The notes beneath the pieces are model-generated. The model was not told the DNA's origin and did not search any database. It was given only the letters and a program-made list of their open reading frames with translations. From contig QXXE01000003.1 in NCBI GenBank assembly GCA_009911355.1, positions 62,001 through 126,000 on the forward strand: a stretch of DNA of 64,000 nucleotides, written 5' to 3'. The DNA is from Clostridiaceae bacterium. GTDB taxonomy: Bacteria; Bacillota; Clostridia; Oscillospirales; Butyricicoccaceae. Each line of letters begins with the position of its first letter. Positions within the stretch are counted from its first letter, which is position 1. This document shows, piece by piece, positions 1 through 8,539 of the stretch. The position numbers and the translations under genes were made by a program.

Positions 1-343
1 CCGTCGCACGTGTGCGGCGCTTCTGCTTATAGGGGCGGTAAAGGTCCTCGACTTCTGCAAGCGTCGCGGCCGCGTCGATAGCTGCGGCAAGCTCATCGGT
101 CAGCTTGCCCTGCCCTTCAACTGCGGTTTTGACCTCACCTTTGCGGGCTTCCAGGTTCCGTAAATATTGCAGCCGGTCAGCAAGTGTGCGCAGAAGCTGG
201 TCATCCATTGAGCCGTGCAGCTCCTTGCGGTAACGGGCGATAAACGGGATGGTATTGCCCTCGTCGATCAGCTTGACGACGTTTTCAACATAGCTTTCCT
301 TCTGCCCAAGCTCCTTAGCGAGCGTTTGTATCATTGCGTCCAT
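1..343 (-). CDS. tex: Tex family RNA-binding transcription accessory protein, N-terminal part
   Basis: The gene runs off the left edge; only about the first 114 residues are present. The reverse-strand translation has the Tex N-terminal signature: NTIPFIARYRKE near residue 30, then RLQYLRNLEARK, QGKLTDEL and EDLYRPYKQKRRTRA. Tex proteins carry an N-terminal helical region, a YqgF-like nuclease fold, HhH motifs and a C-terminal S1 RNA-binding domain; all later domains are outside the window. The start is the ATG at 341-343, preceded by AGAGGAG at good spacing; a second in-frame ATG lies three codons downstream. It is divergent from rnpB, with a dispersed repeat between. Function is general nucleic-acid binding linked to transcription, by family only. 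Confidence 0.9.
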   Translation of the reverse strand, partial: MDAMIQTLAKELGQKESYVENVVKLIDEGNTIPFIARYRKELHGSMDDQLLRTLADRLQYLRNLEARKGEVKTAVEGQGKLTDELAAAIDAAATLAEVEDLYRPYKQKRRTRAT

Positions 344-506
344 TACGAAAATCTCCTCTTAGGGTCTCAAAATTTGGATACCCTTAGTTTAACGGAAAAA
401 GGCAGAAATGTCCAGCGCTTTTTCCGCCCTTTTGACTGCTTTTATCACGCAGGACCGGCTGCACCCAGACCCGCTCCGCCCTCGGCAGGGCTCTGCCCTG
501 CACCCG

Positions 507-559
507 CGATTTTTTTGTAAAAAAATCGAGTAAAAACTTCATTCCGCCTGCGGGCGGGA
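507..559 (+). repeat. Dispersed hairpin repeat R1, copy 1
   Basis: This copy has a perfect A/T hairpin (CGATTTTTTTGT then AAAAAAATCG, 507-528). An AGTAAAAACTTCATTCCG stretch and a GC block ending in GCGGGCGGGA follow. Near-identical copies lie at 22765-22817 (inverted) and 31425-31477, and a diverged one at 14102-14154. The sequence just before it (about 484-506, GGCAGGGCTCTGCCCTGCAC) matches the 39-bp tandem repeat near 54.4 kb. It fills most of the tex-rnpB gap. No transposase or clear target duplication was seen. Confidence 0.8.
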
Positions 560-596
560 CGCAAACACAAAATTTCCGCAAAAATCTCGTCTCCTC

Positions 597-626
597 TTGC
601 AGTCTGTCTCCAAAGTATGGTATAAT
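597..626 (+). promoter_or_regulatory. rnpB promoter, sigma-A type
   Basis: TTGCAG (597-602), an 18-base spacer and a perfect TATAAT (621-626). The predicted start falls at about 633, where the RNase P RNA begins. Confidence 0.8.
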
Positions 627-632
627 TAGTTT

Positions 633-973
633 GTGAGTAAGCCAGGCGGTTGCGTATCGGTGCGAGCCGGTATGAGGAAAGTCCGCGCTGCACAGGGCAA
701 GGATAACAGATAACGTCTGCCGGGGGCGACCCTAGGAATAGTGCAACAGAGAAATACCGCCGTGCGCCCCGGTGCATGGTAAGGGTGGAAAGGCGAGGTA
801 AGAGCTCACCACGCCCCGTGGTAACACGGGGGGTCTGTAAACTCTATCCGCAGCAACATCGACAGGGGCTACAGCTTGCCCGGCTGCCCCGAAGGATGGC
901 TAGAGGCGTGCGGCGACGCGCGTCCCAGATAGATGACCGCCAAATACAGAACGCGGCTTACAGGCTTACTCAC
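633..973 (+). ncRNA. rnpB: RNase P RNA, bacterial class A
   Basis: This is the catalytic RNA that matures the 5' ends of tRNAs. The universal core is present: GAGGAAAGTCCGCGCT near 673, GGGTGGAAAGGCGAGGTAAG near 784, and AGATGACCGCC with ACAGAACGCGGCTTA near the 3' end. GTGAGTAAGCC at 633-643 pairs perfectly with GGCTTACTCAC at 963-973 to form helix P1, which fixes both ends. The length (about 340 nt) is normal. A strong promoter lies directly upstream and an intrinsic terminator directly downstream, so it is a single-gene unit. Confidence 0.97.
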
Positions 974-984
974 ACCACAACAGG

Positions 985-1008
985 CTCCCCTCTTTGGGGA
1001 GTTTTTTT
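985..1008 (+). terminator. Intrinsic terminator of rnpB
   Basis: CTCCCC (985-990), loop TCTTT, GGGGAG (996-1001), then seven T's. Confidence 0.9.
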
Positions 1009-1058
1009 ATGTCCCCAGCCCGGCCGCATGGTTTTTTCCAGTTTTGTATGGATTTCTC

Positions 1059-1087
1059 TTGAATTTGCATGCCTGCCAGTGTATGAT
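1059..1087 (+). promoter_or_regulatory. murD promoter, sigma-A type
   Basis: TTGAAT (1059-1064), a 17-base spacer and TATGAT (1082-1087), about 34 nt before the murD start codon. Confidence 0.65.
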
Positions 1088-1120
1088 AAAAAGGAACTCA
1101 AAAAATAGGAGGCTGTTCTT

Positions 1121-2497
1121 ATGACAGCATTACAGGAATATTTAACCGGCCTTCGGGGCCGCAGTGTTGCCGTCATCGGTGCGGGCGTCAGCAATATGCC
1201 GCTGATCGGGCTGCTGCGTGGCGCGGGCGTTGACGTTACGGTACACGACCGCAAATCCGCCGAAGAGCTCGGCGGGCAGCACGGCGCGCTTGCTTCGCTG
1301 GGGGTATCGCTGGAGCTCGGCGGGCACTACCTTGACCATCTGCCGGAGGATGTAATTTTCCGTACCCCGGGAGTGCATCCAAATCACCCGTCGCTTTGTG
1401 CAGCGCGCGCACGCGGCAGCCTTGTCACAAGCGAAATGGAGCTTTTCTTCGAGCTCTGCCCCTGCCCGGTAATCGGCGTCACGGGCTCGGACGGCAAAAC
1501 GACTACGACGACCCTCGTCTATGAAATTCTGACGCACGCGGGGCACACCGTCCATCTTGGCGGCAACATTGGCAAACCGCTGCTCCCAGAGCTTGACACG
1601 ATCGCCCCCGACCATCTTGCGGTAGTTGAGCTGTCCTCCTTCCAGCTGATGGATATGCGGCGCAGCCCACAGGTCGCGGCAATTACCAACCTTTCCCCAA
1701 ACCATCTGGATTATCATGGCTCTTTTGCAGAATATGTAGAGGCAAAAACCGCGATCTACCGCTTCCAAAAGGCATCCAACCGCCTGGTTCTGGATTGGGA
1801 TGACCCGGTAACCCATAAGCTGGCGCTGCCGCAGGGCGCGCAGGTCAGCTGGACGAGCAAGCAATCAGTCCCGGAAAACGGCGTATACCTGCGCAGTGAC
1901 GGGATGATATGCATTTTGGAAAACGGCTGCTCCTGCGAGCTTCTGCCGCAGTCTGAAATCCGCATCCCCGGCGCGCATAATGTCTATAATTTGATGATGG
2001 CGGCGGCGCTTGTGCAGGGGCGCGCATCCAATGACGATATCCGTGCAGTTGCGCGGGAATTTAACGGTGTAGAACACCGTATCGAGCTGGTACGGGAAAA
2101 GGACGGCGTGCGTTATTACAACGACTCGATCGCATCCAGCCCGACACGTACAATCGCAGGGCTGAAATCCTTCCCCGAAAAGTTGATCCTGATTGCGGGC
2201 GGCTACGACAAGAATCTGGACTACAGCGTTTTGGGCGAGCATATCAGCGAACACGTCAAAACGCTGGTGCTGACCGGCACAACTGCGCCGAAAATCCGCG
2301 CCTGCATCGAACAATACGACGGCCCCCACCCCAAAATCCTGGATGCCGCCAGCTTGGAGGATGCTGTACGCCTTGCCGCATCCGTAGCACAGACGGGAGA
2401 TGTTGTCCTCCTAAGCCCCGCAAGCGCATCCTTTGACTGCTTCAAAAACTTCATGGAGCGCGGCAACCGCTTCAAAGCACTCGTACATGCGCTTTAA
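1121..2497 (+). CDS. murD: UDP-N-acetylmuramoyl-L-alanine:D-glutamate ligase MurD
   Basis: A cytoplasmic Mur ligase that adds D-glutamate to UDP-MurNAc-L-alanine using ATP, the second peptide step of peptidoglycan precursor synthesis. The 458-residue length is normal. An N-terminal Rossmann-like domain (VAVIGAGVSNMPLIGLL) is followed by the ATP-binding loop GVTGSDGKTTTTTL around residue 125. Further on are NLSPNHLDYHGS, the C-terminal-domain motif EHRIELV, NDSIASSPTRT and the final LLSPASASFD. The ATG has AGGAGG about 8 bases upstream and its own promoter after the rnpB terminator. It is not in a division/cell-wall cluster here, which is unusual compared with the classical dcw operon. Confidence 0.97.
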   Translation: MTALQEYLTGLRGRSVAVIGAGVSNMPLIGLLRGAGVDVTVHDRKSAEELGGQHGALASLGVSLELGGHYLDHLPEDVIFRTPGVHPNHPSLCAARARGSLVTSEMELFFELCPCPVIGVTGSDGKTTTTTLVYEILTHAGHTVHLGGNIGKPLLPELDTIAPDHLAVVELSSFQLMDMRRSPQVAAITNLSPNHLDYHGSFAEYVEAKTAIYRFQKASNRLVLDWDDPVTHKLALPQGAQVSWTSKQSVPENGVYLRSDGMICILENGCSCELLPQSEIRIPGAHNVYNLMMAAALVQGRASNDDIRAVAREFNGVEHRIELVREKDGVRYYNDSIASSPTRTIAGLKSFPEKLILIAGGYDKNLDYSVLGEHISEHVKTLVLTGTTAPKIRACIEQYDGPHPKILDAASLEDAVRLAASVAQTGDVVLLSPASASFDCFKNFMERGNRFKALVHAL

Positions 2498-2554
2498 TCT
2501 TTTTTCCCACTGTCATAGCAGCAAACCCCGTGGTACTTTTCGGAGGTATATGAA

Positions 2555-2887
2555 ATGAATATCGGTTCCCTGATATGCGGCATTTTCAGCTTGTTTTTCC
2601 TGCTTCTTGCCCTGCTGTTTACGGTTCTTCGCGGAAAAGCCGCCATGCTGGTCAGCGGCTTCAACACCCTGCCAAAAGACAAACGGTCACAATACGACCA
2701 AGAAAAAATGGCAGCGGATCAGAGGAATACCTTCTTGCTCTGGGCCGCGATCCAAGGTGCAGGGGCACTGCTCGCCCATTTTATCTCCCCATTTCTGGCA
2801 GCCGCCGCATTCGTGGCCTGGCTTATCCTGTTTTTCAGGGATGTCCATTGGGACGCGGAAAAAGCGTTCAGTAAATATAAAAAGTAA
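2555..2887 (+). CDS. DUF3784 small membrane protein
   Basis: A 110-residue protein with an N-terminal membrane helix (about residues 5-27) and two C-terminal helices (about 63-97). A cytosolic loop carries GFNTLPKDKRSQYD, which matches the DUF3784 family pattern. Family function is unknown. The ATG at 2555 has CGGAGGT about 8 bases upstream. It lies 57 bases after murD on the same strand and may be cotranscribed with it. Confidence 0.75.
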   Translation: MNIGSLICGIFSLFFLLLALLFTVLRGKAAMLVSGFNTLPKDKRSQYDQEKMAADQRNTFLLWAAIQGAGALLAHFISPFLAAAAFVAWLILFFRDVHWDAEKAFSKYKK

Positions 2888-3003
2888 CCTGAACATCTAT
2901 CTATCCCCAGAAAATCTCAAAAGAACGCATTTTACTCTCAAATATTGGTAGCAAACTGCCTATATCCCAGCCCTGTCCTCTTGTCCGGATCAAATACTTT
3001 CCC

Positions 3004-3032
3004 TTGCCAGCCCTTCCAAAACATAGTATAAT
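3004..3032 (+). promoter_or_regulatory. Promoter of the GH13 gene, sigma-A type
   Basis: TTGCCA (3004-3009), a 17-base spacer and a perfect TATAAT (3027-3032), 65 nt before the ATG at 3097. Confidence 0.7.
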
Positions 3033-3096
3033 GGTATGGGACAGAACCACCAAAGGGGGGCTTCCCCCTGCCGGAACAGGAAAGGAGAAACAAACC

Positions 3097-4406
3097 ATGT
3101 GGGCATACGAAAGCGTATTCTATCAAATATACCCGATTGGTTTCTGCGGCGCGCCCCGTGAAAACGACGGCGTAACCGTAAACCGCATCGCAAAGCTGGG
3201 GGACTGGGCAGAACACATTAAAAAAACCGGTGCGGACGCAGTTTACCTCTCACCGATTTTTGACTCCGATCGCCACGGCTACGACACCCGTGACTATCGC
3301 AAAATCGACTGCCGCCTTGGCACAAATGAGGATTTTGCGGCGGTCTGTAAAACACTGCACGAAAACGGCATACGCATCGTCCTGGACGGCGTATTTAACC
3401 ATGTCGGCCGCGGCTTCTGGGCATTCCGCGACGTACAGGAAAAAAAGTGGGATTCCCTCTATAAAGATTGGTTCCACATCAACTTTGACGGCAATTCGGG
3501 CTACAAGACGGCTTTTGGTACGACGGCTGGGAAGGCCATTACGAGCTTGTCAAGCTGAACCTGCGCAACCCGGCGGTCGCGCAGCACATCTTTGACTGCA
3601 TCCGCGGCTGGGTCGACGAATTTGATATCGACGGCCTGCGCCTGGATGTCGCTTACTGCCTCGACCACGGCTTCCTCTACAACCTGCGCAAGTTCTGCGA
3701 CTCGCTCAAGCCGGAATTCTTCCTGGTTGGCGAGCTTCTGCATGGGGATTACAACCAGTTTGTCAACCAGGACAAGCTGCACTCCTGCACCAACTACGAA
3801 TGCTACAAGGGGCTGTATTCCAGCCTGAACAGCATGAACCTGTTCGAGATCACCCACTCCCTGATGCGCCAGTTCGGCCCGGAGCAGTGGACGCTTTACA
3901 AAGGCAAGCATCTCCTGGCGTTCGTCGATAACCACGACGTGACGCGTGCGGCGTCTATCCTGACCAACCCGGCGCAGCTGCCTGTGCTTTATGGGATGCT
4001 CTTTGGGATGCCCGGCATCCCATGCGTCTATTATGGCAGCGAGTGGGGTGCTGAAGGTCAAAAGCAGCAGGGCTCCGACGACAACCTCCGCCCGTGCTTC
4101 GACGCGCCGGAATGGAACGGCCTGACCGACTGGATCGCGCAGCTTGCCGCAGCGCACAAATCCAGCAAGGCGCTACTCTACGGCAGCTTCCGCCATGTCC
4201 TTCTAACCAACCATCAGGCGATCTGGGAACGCGAATACGACGGCGAACGCGTCCTGATTGCTGTCAACGCATCAGGCGACACCTACCATGCGCACTTCAA
4301 TGCAAATGCAGGCTGCGCAACCGACCTTATCACAGGCAAATATCACGACTTTGGCGGCGGCTCCGAGCTGCCTGCGTACTCTGTAGCATTCTGGCGGGTA
4401 CAATAA
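3097..4406 (+). pseudogene. GH13 alpha-amylase family glycoside hydrolase, one-base frameshift
   Basis: It would encode an alpha-glucan-active GH13 TIM-barrel enzyme of about 436 residues. Conserved region I (DGVFNHVG) is in the first frame. Regions II (GLRLDVAYCL), III (VGELLHGD) and IV (FVDNHDVTR) are in the frame one base away. At 3505-3509 the sequence reads AAGACGGC; restoring one G gives Lys-Asp-Gly-Phe-Trp-Tyr-Asp and joins the frames, so a single base is missing. As read, translation stops at about 3558 after 154 residues. All four catalytic regions are intact, so the event is recent or a sequence error. The ATG has AAAGGAG upstream, and a bidirectional terminator follows. Substrate is not predictable. 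Confidence 0.85.
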
Positions 4407-4424
4407 AACAAAACGCTCAAACAG

Positions 4425-4451
4425 AAAGCCCAGGCGTTATGCCTGGGCTTT
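4425..4451. terminator. Bidirectional intrinsic terminator
   Basis: AAAGCCCAGGC (4425-4435), loop GTTAT, GCCTGGGCTTT (4441-4451): a perfect 11-bp stem between the convergent GH13 gene and the Cys-rich membrane protein gene. Confidence 0.85.
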
Positions 4452-4458
4452 CCCCTGT

Positions 4459-4635
4459 TCATTTTTCCTTCCTGTGGCACGCCGCGCACGACGGGCAGCC
4501 CTCACAGCTGCCCCCGCACGAATGTTTCCCCTGCCTGTGATCGCGGTACAGCTTCCCGGCAATGAAACCACACATCCCAGCAACCACGGCGCCGACAACG
4601 ATCGTTGCAGCGTTGGCACTTAAAACAGCCAGCAT
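4459..4635 (-). CDS. FeoB-associated Cys-rich membrane protein
   Basis: A small protein with one membrane helix (VVGAVVAGMCGFIAGKLY) and a short cytosolic Cys/His-rich tail containing CGGSCEGCPSCAACH. This layout matches the FeoB-associated Cys-rich family, usually found beside ferrous-iron transporters; no feoA/feoB is visible here. I favour the ATG at 4633-4635, because AAAGGGAG lies 9 bases upstream; the in-frame ATG at 4642-4644 abuts the ribosome-binding site. A TTGACA on the reverse strand at 4696-4701 could be its -35 element, but the -10 is poor. A metal-handling role is inference. Confidence 0.7.
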   Translation of the reverse strand: MLAVLSANAATIVVGAVVAGMCGFIAGKLYRDHRQGKHSCGGSCEGCPSCAACHRKEK

Positions 4636-4718
4636 CGTATCCATCTCCCTTTCAGTTATCTTTACCAACTATAAGTTAGCATATGCAAACCATTTTGTCA
4701 AGCCTAAATTTTCCGCAG

Positions 4719-4756
4719 AAAAAAGAGGGGTGCCGCTTTCCCAGCAGGCACCCCTC
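4719..4756 (-). terminator. Intrinsic terminator
   Basis: GAGGGGTGCC (4725-4734) pairs with GGCACCCCTC (4747-4756); read on the minus strand it is followed by six T's (4719-4724). It would have served the secreted-protein gene upstream, but a 162-bp insertion now separates them. Confidence 0.75.
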
Positions 4757-4766
4757 CCTGTTTTAA

Positions 4767-4928
4767 GAGCCTATCCCATCATGAGACGTGCGCAGATTGC
4801 GCCGTCAGATTTTTCGTCAGGCGAAGCCGATTTCCCACAGGAATCCTTTGTGGATTTCAAAGGGAAGCGGCGCAGCATGACAGAAAAGATACAAGCAAGC
4901 TGTGTGCGGATCATTTCGGTATCGGCTC
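4767..4928. mobile_element. MITE-like element, copy 1 (162 bp)
   Basis: Non-autonomous insertion with no complete gene. It starts GAGCCTATCCC and ends GGTATCGGCTC, which are imperfect inverted repeats. It is flanked by TAA (4764-4766) and TAA (4929-4931), a likely target duplication. A second copy of exactly the same length, about 90% identical by eye, is at 50329-50490 with TTA/TTA flanks. Ends starting GAGCC with a TNA duplication resemble IS5-family elements; that assignment is inference. Its right end supplies part of the stop codon of the neighbouring gene. Confidence 0.8.
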
Positions 4929-5452
4929 TAATGCTCAGACAAAATCCCAAGCGCACCGTCCTGCAACACCAGCCGCCCACGGGCTGCCACTTCACCGAAC
5001 GGGGCTTCTGTCTGTACAACTGTCAACGCCCCATCTTCCAACGAAAGCCGGTAATCGTATTGCCCCCGGCTTTCGAGCTCATAACACACCCCGCCGGCAT
5101 AATCATAAACGAGGATGCGTTCATCAATCAACCCGAAGCCGTAGCATACAGTTGCGCAAAGCTCCGGCTTTCCGTCGCCGGTCAGGTCACAAAAGTACAC
5201 GTTTTCAACCGGCCATCCAGTGAACAGTTCCTGCTCTCCTTCCTCAGTGGCGGCGGACACATGATACGCGGTCCAGCAGAAGGTCACACCAGGGAATTCG
5301 GGCAGGCTGATCTCAAAGCTTTCCTCATATGGCACAGCTGCATCCGCACCGGAAAAGTCCAGCCATACCTGCGCCTGCGCGGGGGCCTCCGGCTCTCCTG
5401 CCGCCATGGAAGCGAGCAGTGCCAGCGCGCCAATCAGGCAACCGATTTTCAC
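4928..5452 (-). CDS. Exported protein of unknown function
   Basis: A protein of 174 residues with an N-terminal signal peptide (KIGCLIGALALLASMAAG). The mature part is rich in beta-type sequence and acidic residues, with a DLTGDGKPELCA segment that resembles FG-GAP/VCBS calcium-type loops. I chose the GTG at 5450-5452, since GGAAGGGGG lies 7 bases upstream; an upstream GTG at 5473 would put charged residues before the signal peptide. It directly follows rsgA in the same direction and is probably its operon partner. The stop codon TAG overlaps the end of the MITE. No confident family. Confidence 0.65.
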   Translation of the reverse strand: MKIGCLIGALALLASMAAGEPEAPAQAQVWLDFSGADAAVPYEESFEISLPEFPGVTFCWTAYHVSAATEEGEQELFTGWPVENVYFCDLTGDGKPELCATVCYGFGLIDERILVYDYAGGVCYELESRGQYDYRLSLEDGALTVVQTEAPFGEVAARGRLVLQDGALGILSEH

Positions 5453-5474
5453 CCAACGTCCCCCTTCCGACACA

Positions 5475-6359
5475 TCAGCGCTTCATTTCCCATTCTTTGA
5501 GATCCTTCACGCTTTCATAAAGCCTGACATAGCTTTCATGGCGGCTTTCAGGGATTTCCCCCTGCCCAACCGCTTCCAGCACCGCGCAGCCCTTTTCGCA
5601 GACATGCGCGCAGCCGGTAAACCGGCACTGCCCAAGATAGGGCGCAAATTCGCGGAAAGCAAATTGCAGCTCATCACGCAGCACCAAGTCCATCTGCTCG
5701 GTATCAAACGACGAAAAGCCTGGCGTATCGGCGAGATAGCCGCCCATAAACGGGATGAGCTCAACATGGCGGGTCGTGTGCTTCCCTCTGCCAATGCGGT
5801 CAGAAATCGCCCCGACCGCGCCGGTAAACGACGGGTCGAGCCGCCTCAGCAGGCTGGATTTCCCCACCCCGGAATTCCCGGCAAATGCGGAAACCCTGCC
5901 TGCAAGCCGCTCGCGCAGCGCGTCCGCCCCCTCGCCGGTCACGGCGCTGACCCGGAACACCTCGATCCCCGCCTTCCGGTAAACCTCGAACAGTCCGTCT
6001 GCCGGGTCAAGGTCGGCCTTGTTGAGTACGACAATGGGCTCCATGCCCTTGTGCTCGGCAATCGCGATAACTTTGTCAATCAGGAACGGCTCCGTCTGCG
6101 GGGGCGCTGCCGAGGCAACCGCCGCCAGCACCTCAATATTGGCGACCGGCGGGCGGATGAGCGCCGTTTTCCGCGGTTCAATCTCCATCAGGAATCCGGT
6201 CCCGTCCTCGGGCTGAAGCTCCAGCGACACCCGGTCGCCGACCATCGGCTTTCCAACTGTGCGCCGGAACCTGCCGCGCGCCTTGCACTCAATGACGCCT
6301 TCGGGGGTATCCACATAGTAGAACCCGCCGACGCCCTTCAAAATCGTCCCTTTTAACAA
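5475..6359 (-). CDS. rsgA: Ribosome small subunit-dependent GTPase A (RsgA/YjeQ)
   Basis: A late 30S ribosome-assembly GTPase with circularly permuted motifs. An N-terminal OB-fold (residues about 1-65) precedes a G domain. G4 (VVLNKADL) comes before G1 (FAGNSGVGKSSLL) and G3 (ADTPGFSSF), as expected of the permuted family. A C-terminal zinc knuckle follows (CRFTGCAHVCEKGCAV). The 294-residue length is normal. The start is a TTG at 6357-6359 with AAGGAG about 8 bases upstream; no ATG fits. It follows the kinase gene pknB by 39 bases on the same strand, the usual Firmicutes order stp-pknB-rsgA. Confidence 0.96.
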   Translation of the reverse strand: MLKGTILKGVGGFYYVDTPEGVIECKARGRFRRTVGKPMVGDRVSLELQPEDGTGFLMEIEPRKTALIRPPVANIEVLAAVASAAPPQTEPFLIDKVIAIAEHKGMEPIVVLNKADLDPADGLFEVYRKAGIEVFRVSAVTGEGADALRERLAGRVSAFAGNSGVGKSSLLRRLDPSFTGAVGAISDRIGRGKHTTRHVELIPFMGGYLADTPGFSSFDTEQMDLVLRDELQFAFREFAPYLGQCRFTGCAHVCEKGCAVLEAVGQGEIPESRHESYVRLYESVKDLKEWEMKR

Positions 6360-6398
6360 ATAACCGCTCCTTTTGCACGGCTGCCGCGCAACCCGTAT

Positions 6399-8534
6399 TT
6401 AGCTGAAAGTAATCGTGCTGTCAAAATTATTTGCCGGCCGGTTGGGGATTTCGACGGTTACCACCACATCATGCGTGCCGATCGAACCTTCCAGCCCGCT
6501 GATTGTCACCGAGCCCTGTGCTGTACTGAAATAATTTTCATAGATGCGCCGGCCGCTCATTTCGATCGTGACCTTCGCATCCCCCGGCACATCGGACGGA
6601 AGCGGGATGGTAATGCTGCCCGTGCCAACCGTCTCGTCCGGGTCCTGCGCGTCCGGGTCCTTATCCTGCGGCTTATCCTCGGGCTTTTCGCCGCTTGAGT
6701 AATACAGCGTGACCTTTGTCCCCTTTTCGACCGTTTCACCCTCCTCCGGCGACTGGTCGACGACCGCATCCTTTGGCATATTCGTATCGCGCGGCTCCGC
6801 CTTGTCCAGCACAAGCCCACGCTCGGTCAGGTCGGCAATTGCCTTTGAATAATCCATATTGAAGTAGTCCGGCATCTCAAACGGGCCGTCATCCGGACCC
6901 TTAGAGACGTAAATGCGCACCTTTTCTTCCCGGATCGTCTGCCCCGCGTCCGGGACCGTGCGGATAATCCGTCCTTCCTCAATCGCTTCGTCGAATTCCT
7001 CGATTACTTCACTCTTTTTATCCAGTTCTTTCAGGAAATCAAGCGCAGTCTGGAGTTCCCGGTCGGTGAAATCCTCCATCTGCACATCCTCTTCCTCGTC
7101 TTCCTCCTTCGGGACGGCGTAATAGAGGGTGATCGTGGCATTCTCCTGTATCTTGTCCCCACGGGCTGGGTTTTGGTCAATGACAGTATTTTCCGGGCTC
7201 GTATCGTCTTCACGCGGCTCGGTGTCAAACCGGAACTGCGCATACTCCGGATCGTTCAGCACATCGGTATAGACTGCCCCGAGGAAGCTTGGCACTTCAA
7301 CACCTTCGCTCTCCCCGCCCCAGAACCGGGAGAACCAGAAAAACGCAACACCGCCGATCAGCACGATCGCAAGCAGCGCAACCGCTACCATCAGCAGCGG
7401 CGAATCGCTGAACCGTTCTTCCTCCTCCTCGCGCCTGCGGCGTTCCCGTTCCCGCTTGCGCTCTGCGGGGCGGGGCGCGGCGCGGCGCTCCTCGTAGGGC
7501 TGTTGCCGGCGTTCCTCATATACGGGCTCCTGCACCTCGCGCCGCACTGGCGGCGGCAGCTCCACCTCATAATCGCGCACCGGCTTTGCCGGGGTATGGT
7601 GGATAGGCACGTTGCTGAGCATCTCGAAATTAGGCAACTTCTGGGTCTCGTCCGACTCAATGGCTTCACCGCGCGTCTCCGTGCTGTAGCCAAAGGTCAT
7701 GTTGGGATCAGATTTCAGCCGTTCCAGATCGGCATACAGCTCGCTCGCCGAGCTGTACCGGCGGCTGATCGTCGGGCACATTGCATGCATGACGATCTCG
7801 TTCATGCCGCTCGGGATGCTGGGTACAATCTCGGACGGCATCAGCGGCATCGCGCTGATGTGCTGCATGACGATGGAAAGCGCGTTGTCGCCGTCAAACG
7901 GCAGCTTGCCGGTCAGCATCTCGTACATGACGACGCCAAGGGAATACAGGTCGGTGCGGTAATCGATCGTGGAGCCCCTGGCCTGCTCGGGCGAAATGTA
8001 ATGCACCGAGCCGATGGCCTCCTTGACGACCTGCGTCTCCTCCTTCGCGGCAAATTTGGCAATGCCAAAATCTGTGACCTTCGCGGTCGCGTCGCGCAGG
8101 ATCATGATATTATGCGGCTTAATATCCTGATGGATAATGCCGCGGCTGTGGGCGTGCTCCAGCGCGCGCGCGATCTGCTGGGCGAAAAACAGCGCCTCCT
8201 GCCAGGTCAGCCTGCCCTTTTTCTGTAGATATTCCTTCAGCGTAATACCGTCAACAAGCTCCATGACGATATAATTGAGCCCTTCGGTATGGCTGACGTC
8301 GTAAATTGAAACAATATTGTGATGCGACAGGCGGGCAACCGTCTGCGATTCGTTGCGGAACCGGCTGCGGAACTCCTCATCCTGTGCAAGCTCATCCTTT
8401 AAAACCTTGATCGCGACATAACGGTTCAGGGCGCGGTCGCGCGCCTTATAAACGACCGCCATGCCGCCGACGCCGGAAATATCCAGTATTTCGTACCGGC
8501 TGTCGAGCAGCTTCCCTATGTATTTATCATCCAT
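6399..8534 (-). CDS. pknB: PASTA-domain Ser/Thr protein kinase (PknB/PrkC/Stk type)
   Basis: A membrane kinase (711 residues) that senses muropeptides or lipid II through outside PASTA domains in Firmicutes. The kinase domain spans about residues 12-275: glycine loop GVGGMAVVYK, catalytic Lys43 (AIKVLKDE), DFGIAKF, and SVHYISPEQARG. The catalytic loop reads HQDIKPHN (135-142) where the family usually has HRD. A basic/acidic linker (350-376) leads to one membrane helix (about 379-401). About three PASTA-like repeats follow, with VIDQNP and VVDQSP signatures, then a C-terminal beta domain. The start ATG has GAGGAG upstream, in a short-gap pair with its phosphatase, which would oppose it. Confidence 0.95.
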   Translation of the reverse strand: MDDKYIGKLLDSRYEILDISGVGGMAVVYKARDRALNRYVAIKVLKDELAQDEEFRSRFRNESQTVARLSHHNIVSIYDVSHTEGLNYIVMELVDGITLKEYLQKKGRLTWQEALFFAQQIARALEHAHSRGIIHQDIKPHNIMILRDATAKVTDFGIAKFAAKEETQVVKEAIGSVHYISPEQARGSTIDYRTDLYSLGVVMYEMLTGKLPFDGDNALSIVMQHISAMPLMPSEIVPSIPSGMNEIVMHAMCPTISRRYSSASELYADLERLKSDPNMTFGYSTETRGEAIESDETQKLPNFEMLSNVPIHHTPAKPVRDYEVELPPPVRREVQEPVYEERRQQPYEERRAAPRPAERKRERERRRREEEEERFSDSPLLMVAVALLAIVLIGGVAFFWFSRFWGGESEGVEVPSFLGAVYTDVLNDPEYAQFRFDTEPREDDTSPENTVIDQNPARGDKIQENATITLYYAVPKEEDEEEDVQMEDFTDRELQTALDFLKELDKKSEVIEEFDEAIEEGRIIRTVPDAGQTIREEKVRIYVSKGPDDGPFEMPDYFNMDYSKAIADLTERGLVLDKAEPRDTNMPKDAVVDQSPEEGETVEKGTKVTLYYSSGEKPEDKPQDKDPDAQDPDETVGTGSITIPLPSDVPGDAKVTIEMSGRRIYENYFSTAQGSVTISGLEGSIGTHDVVVTVEIPNRPANNFDSTITFS

Positions 8535-8539
8535 TCTCG

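Noticed and set aside
384-777. Small minus-strand frames across R1 and rnpB
   Set aside because: They are created by the repeat and the RNA gene; similar peptides at other R1 copies reflect the shared DNA.
4562-5500. A 312-codon plus-strand frame across the MITE and exported-protein gene
   Set aside because: It is antisense to the signal-peptide protein and crosses the MITE; no ribosome-binding site or family match.
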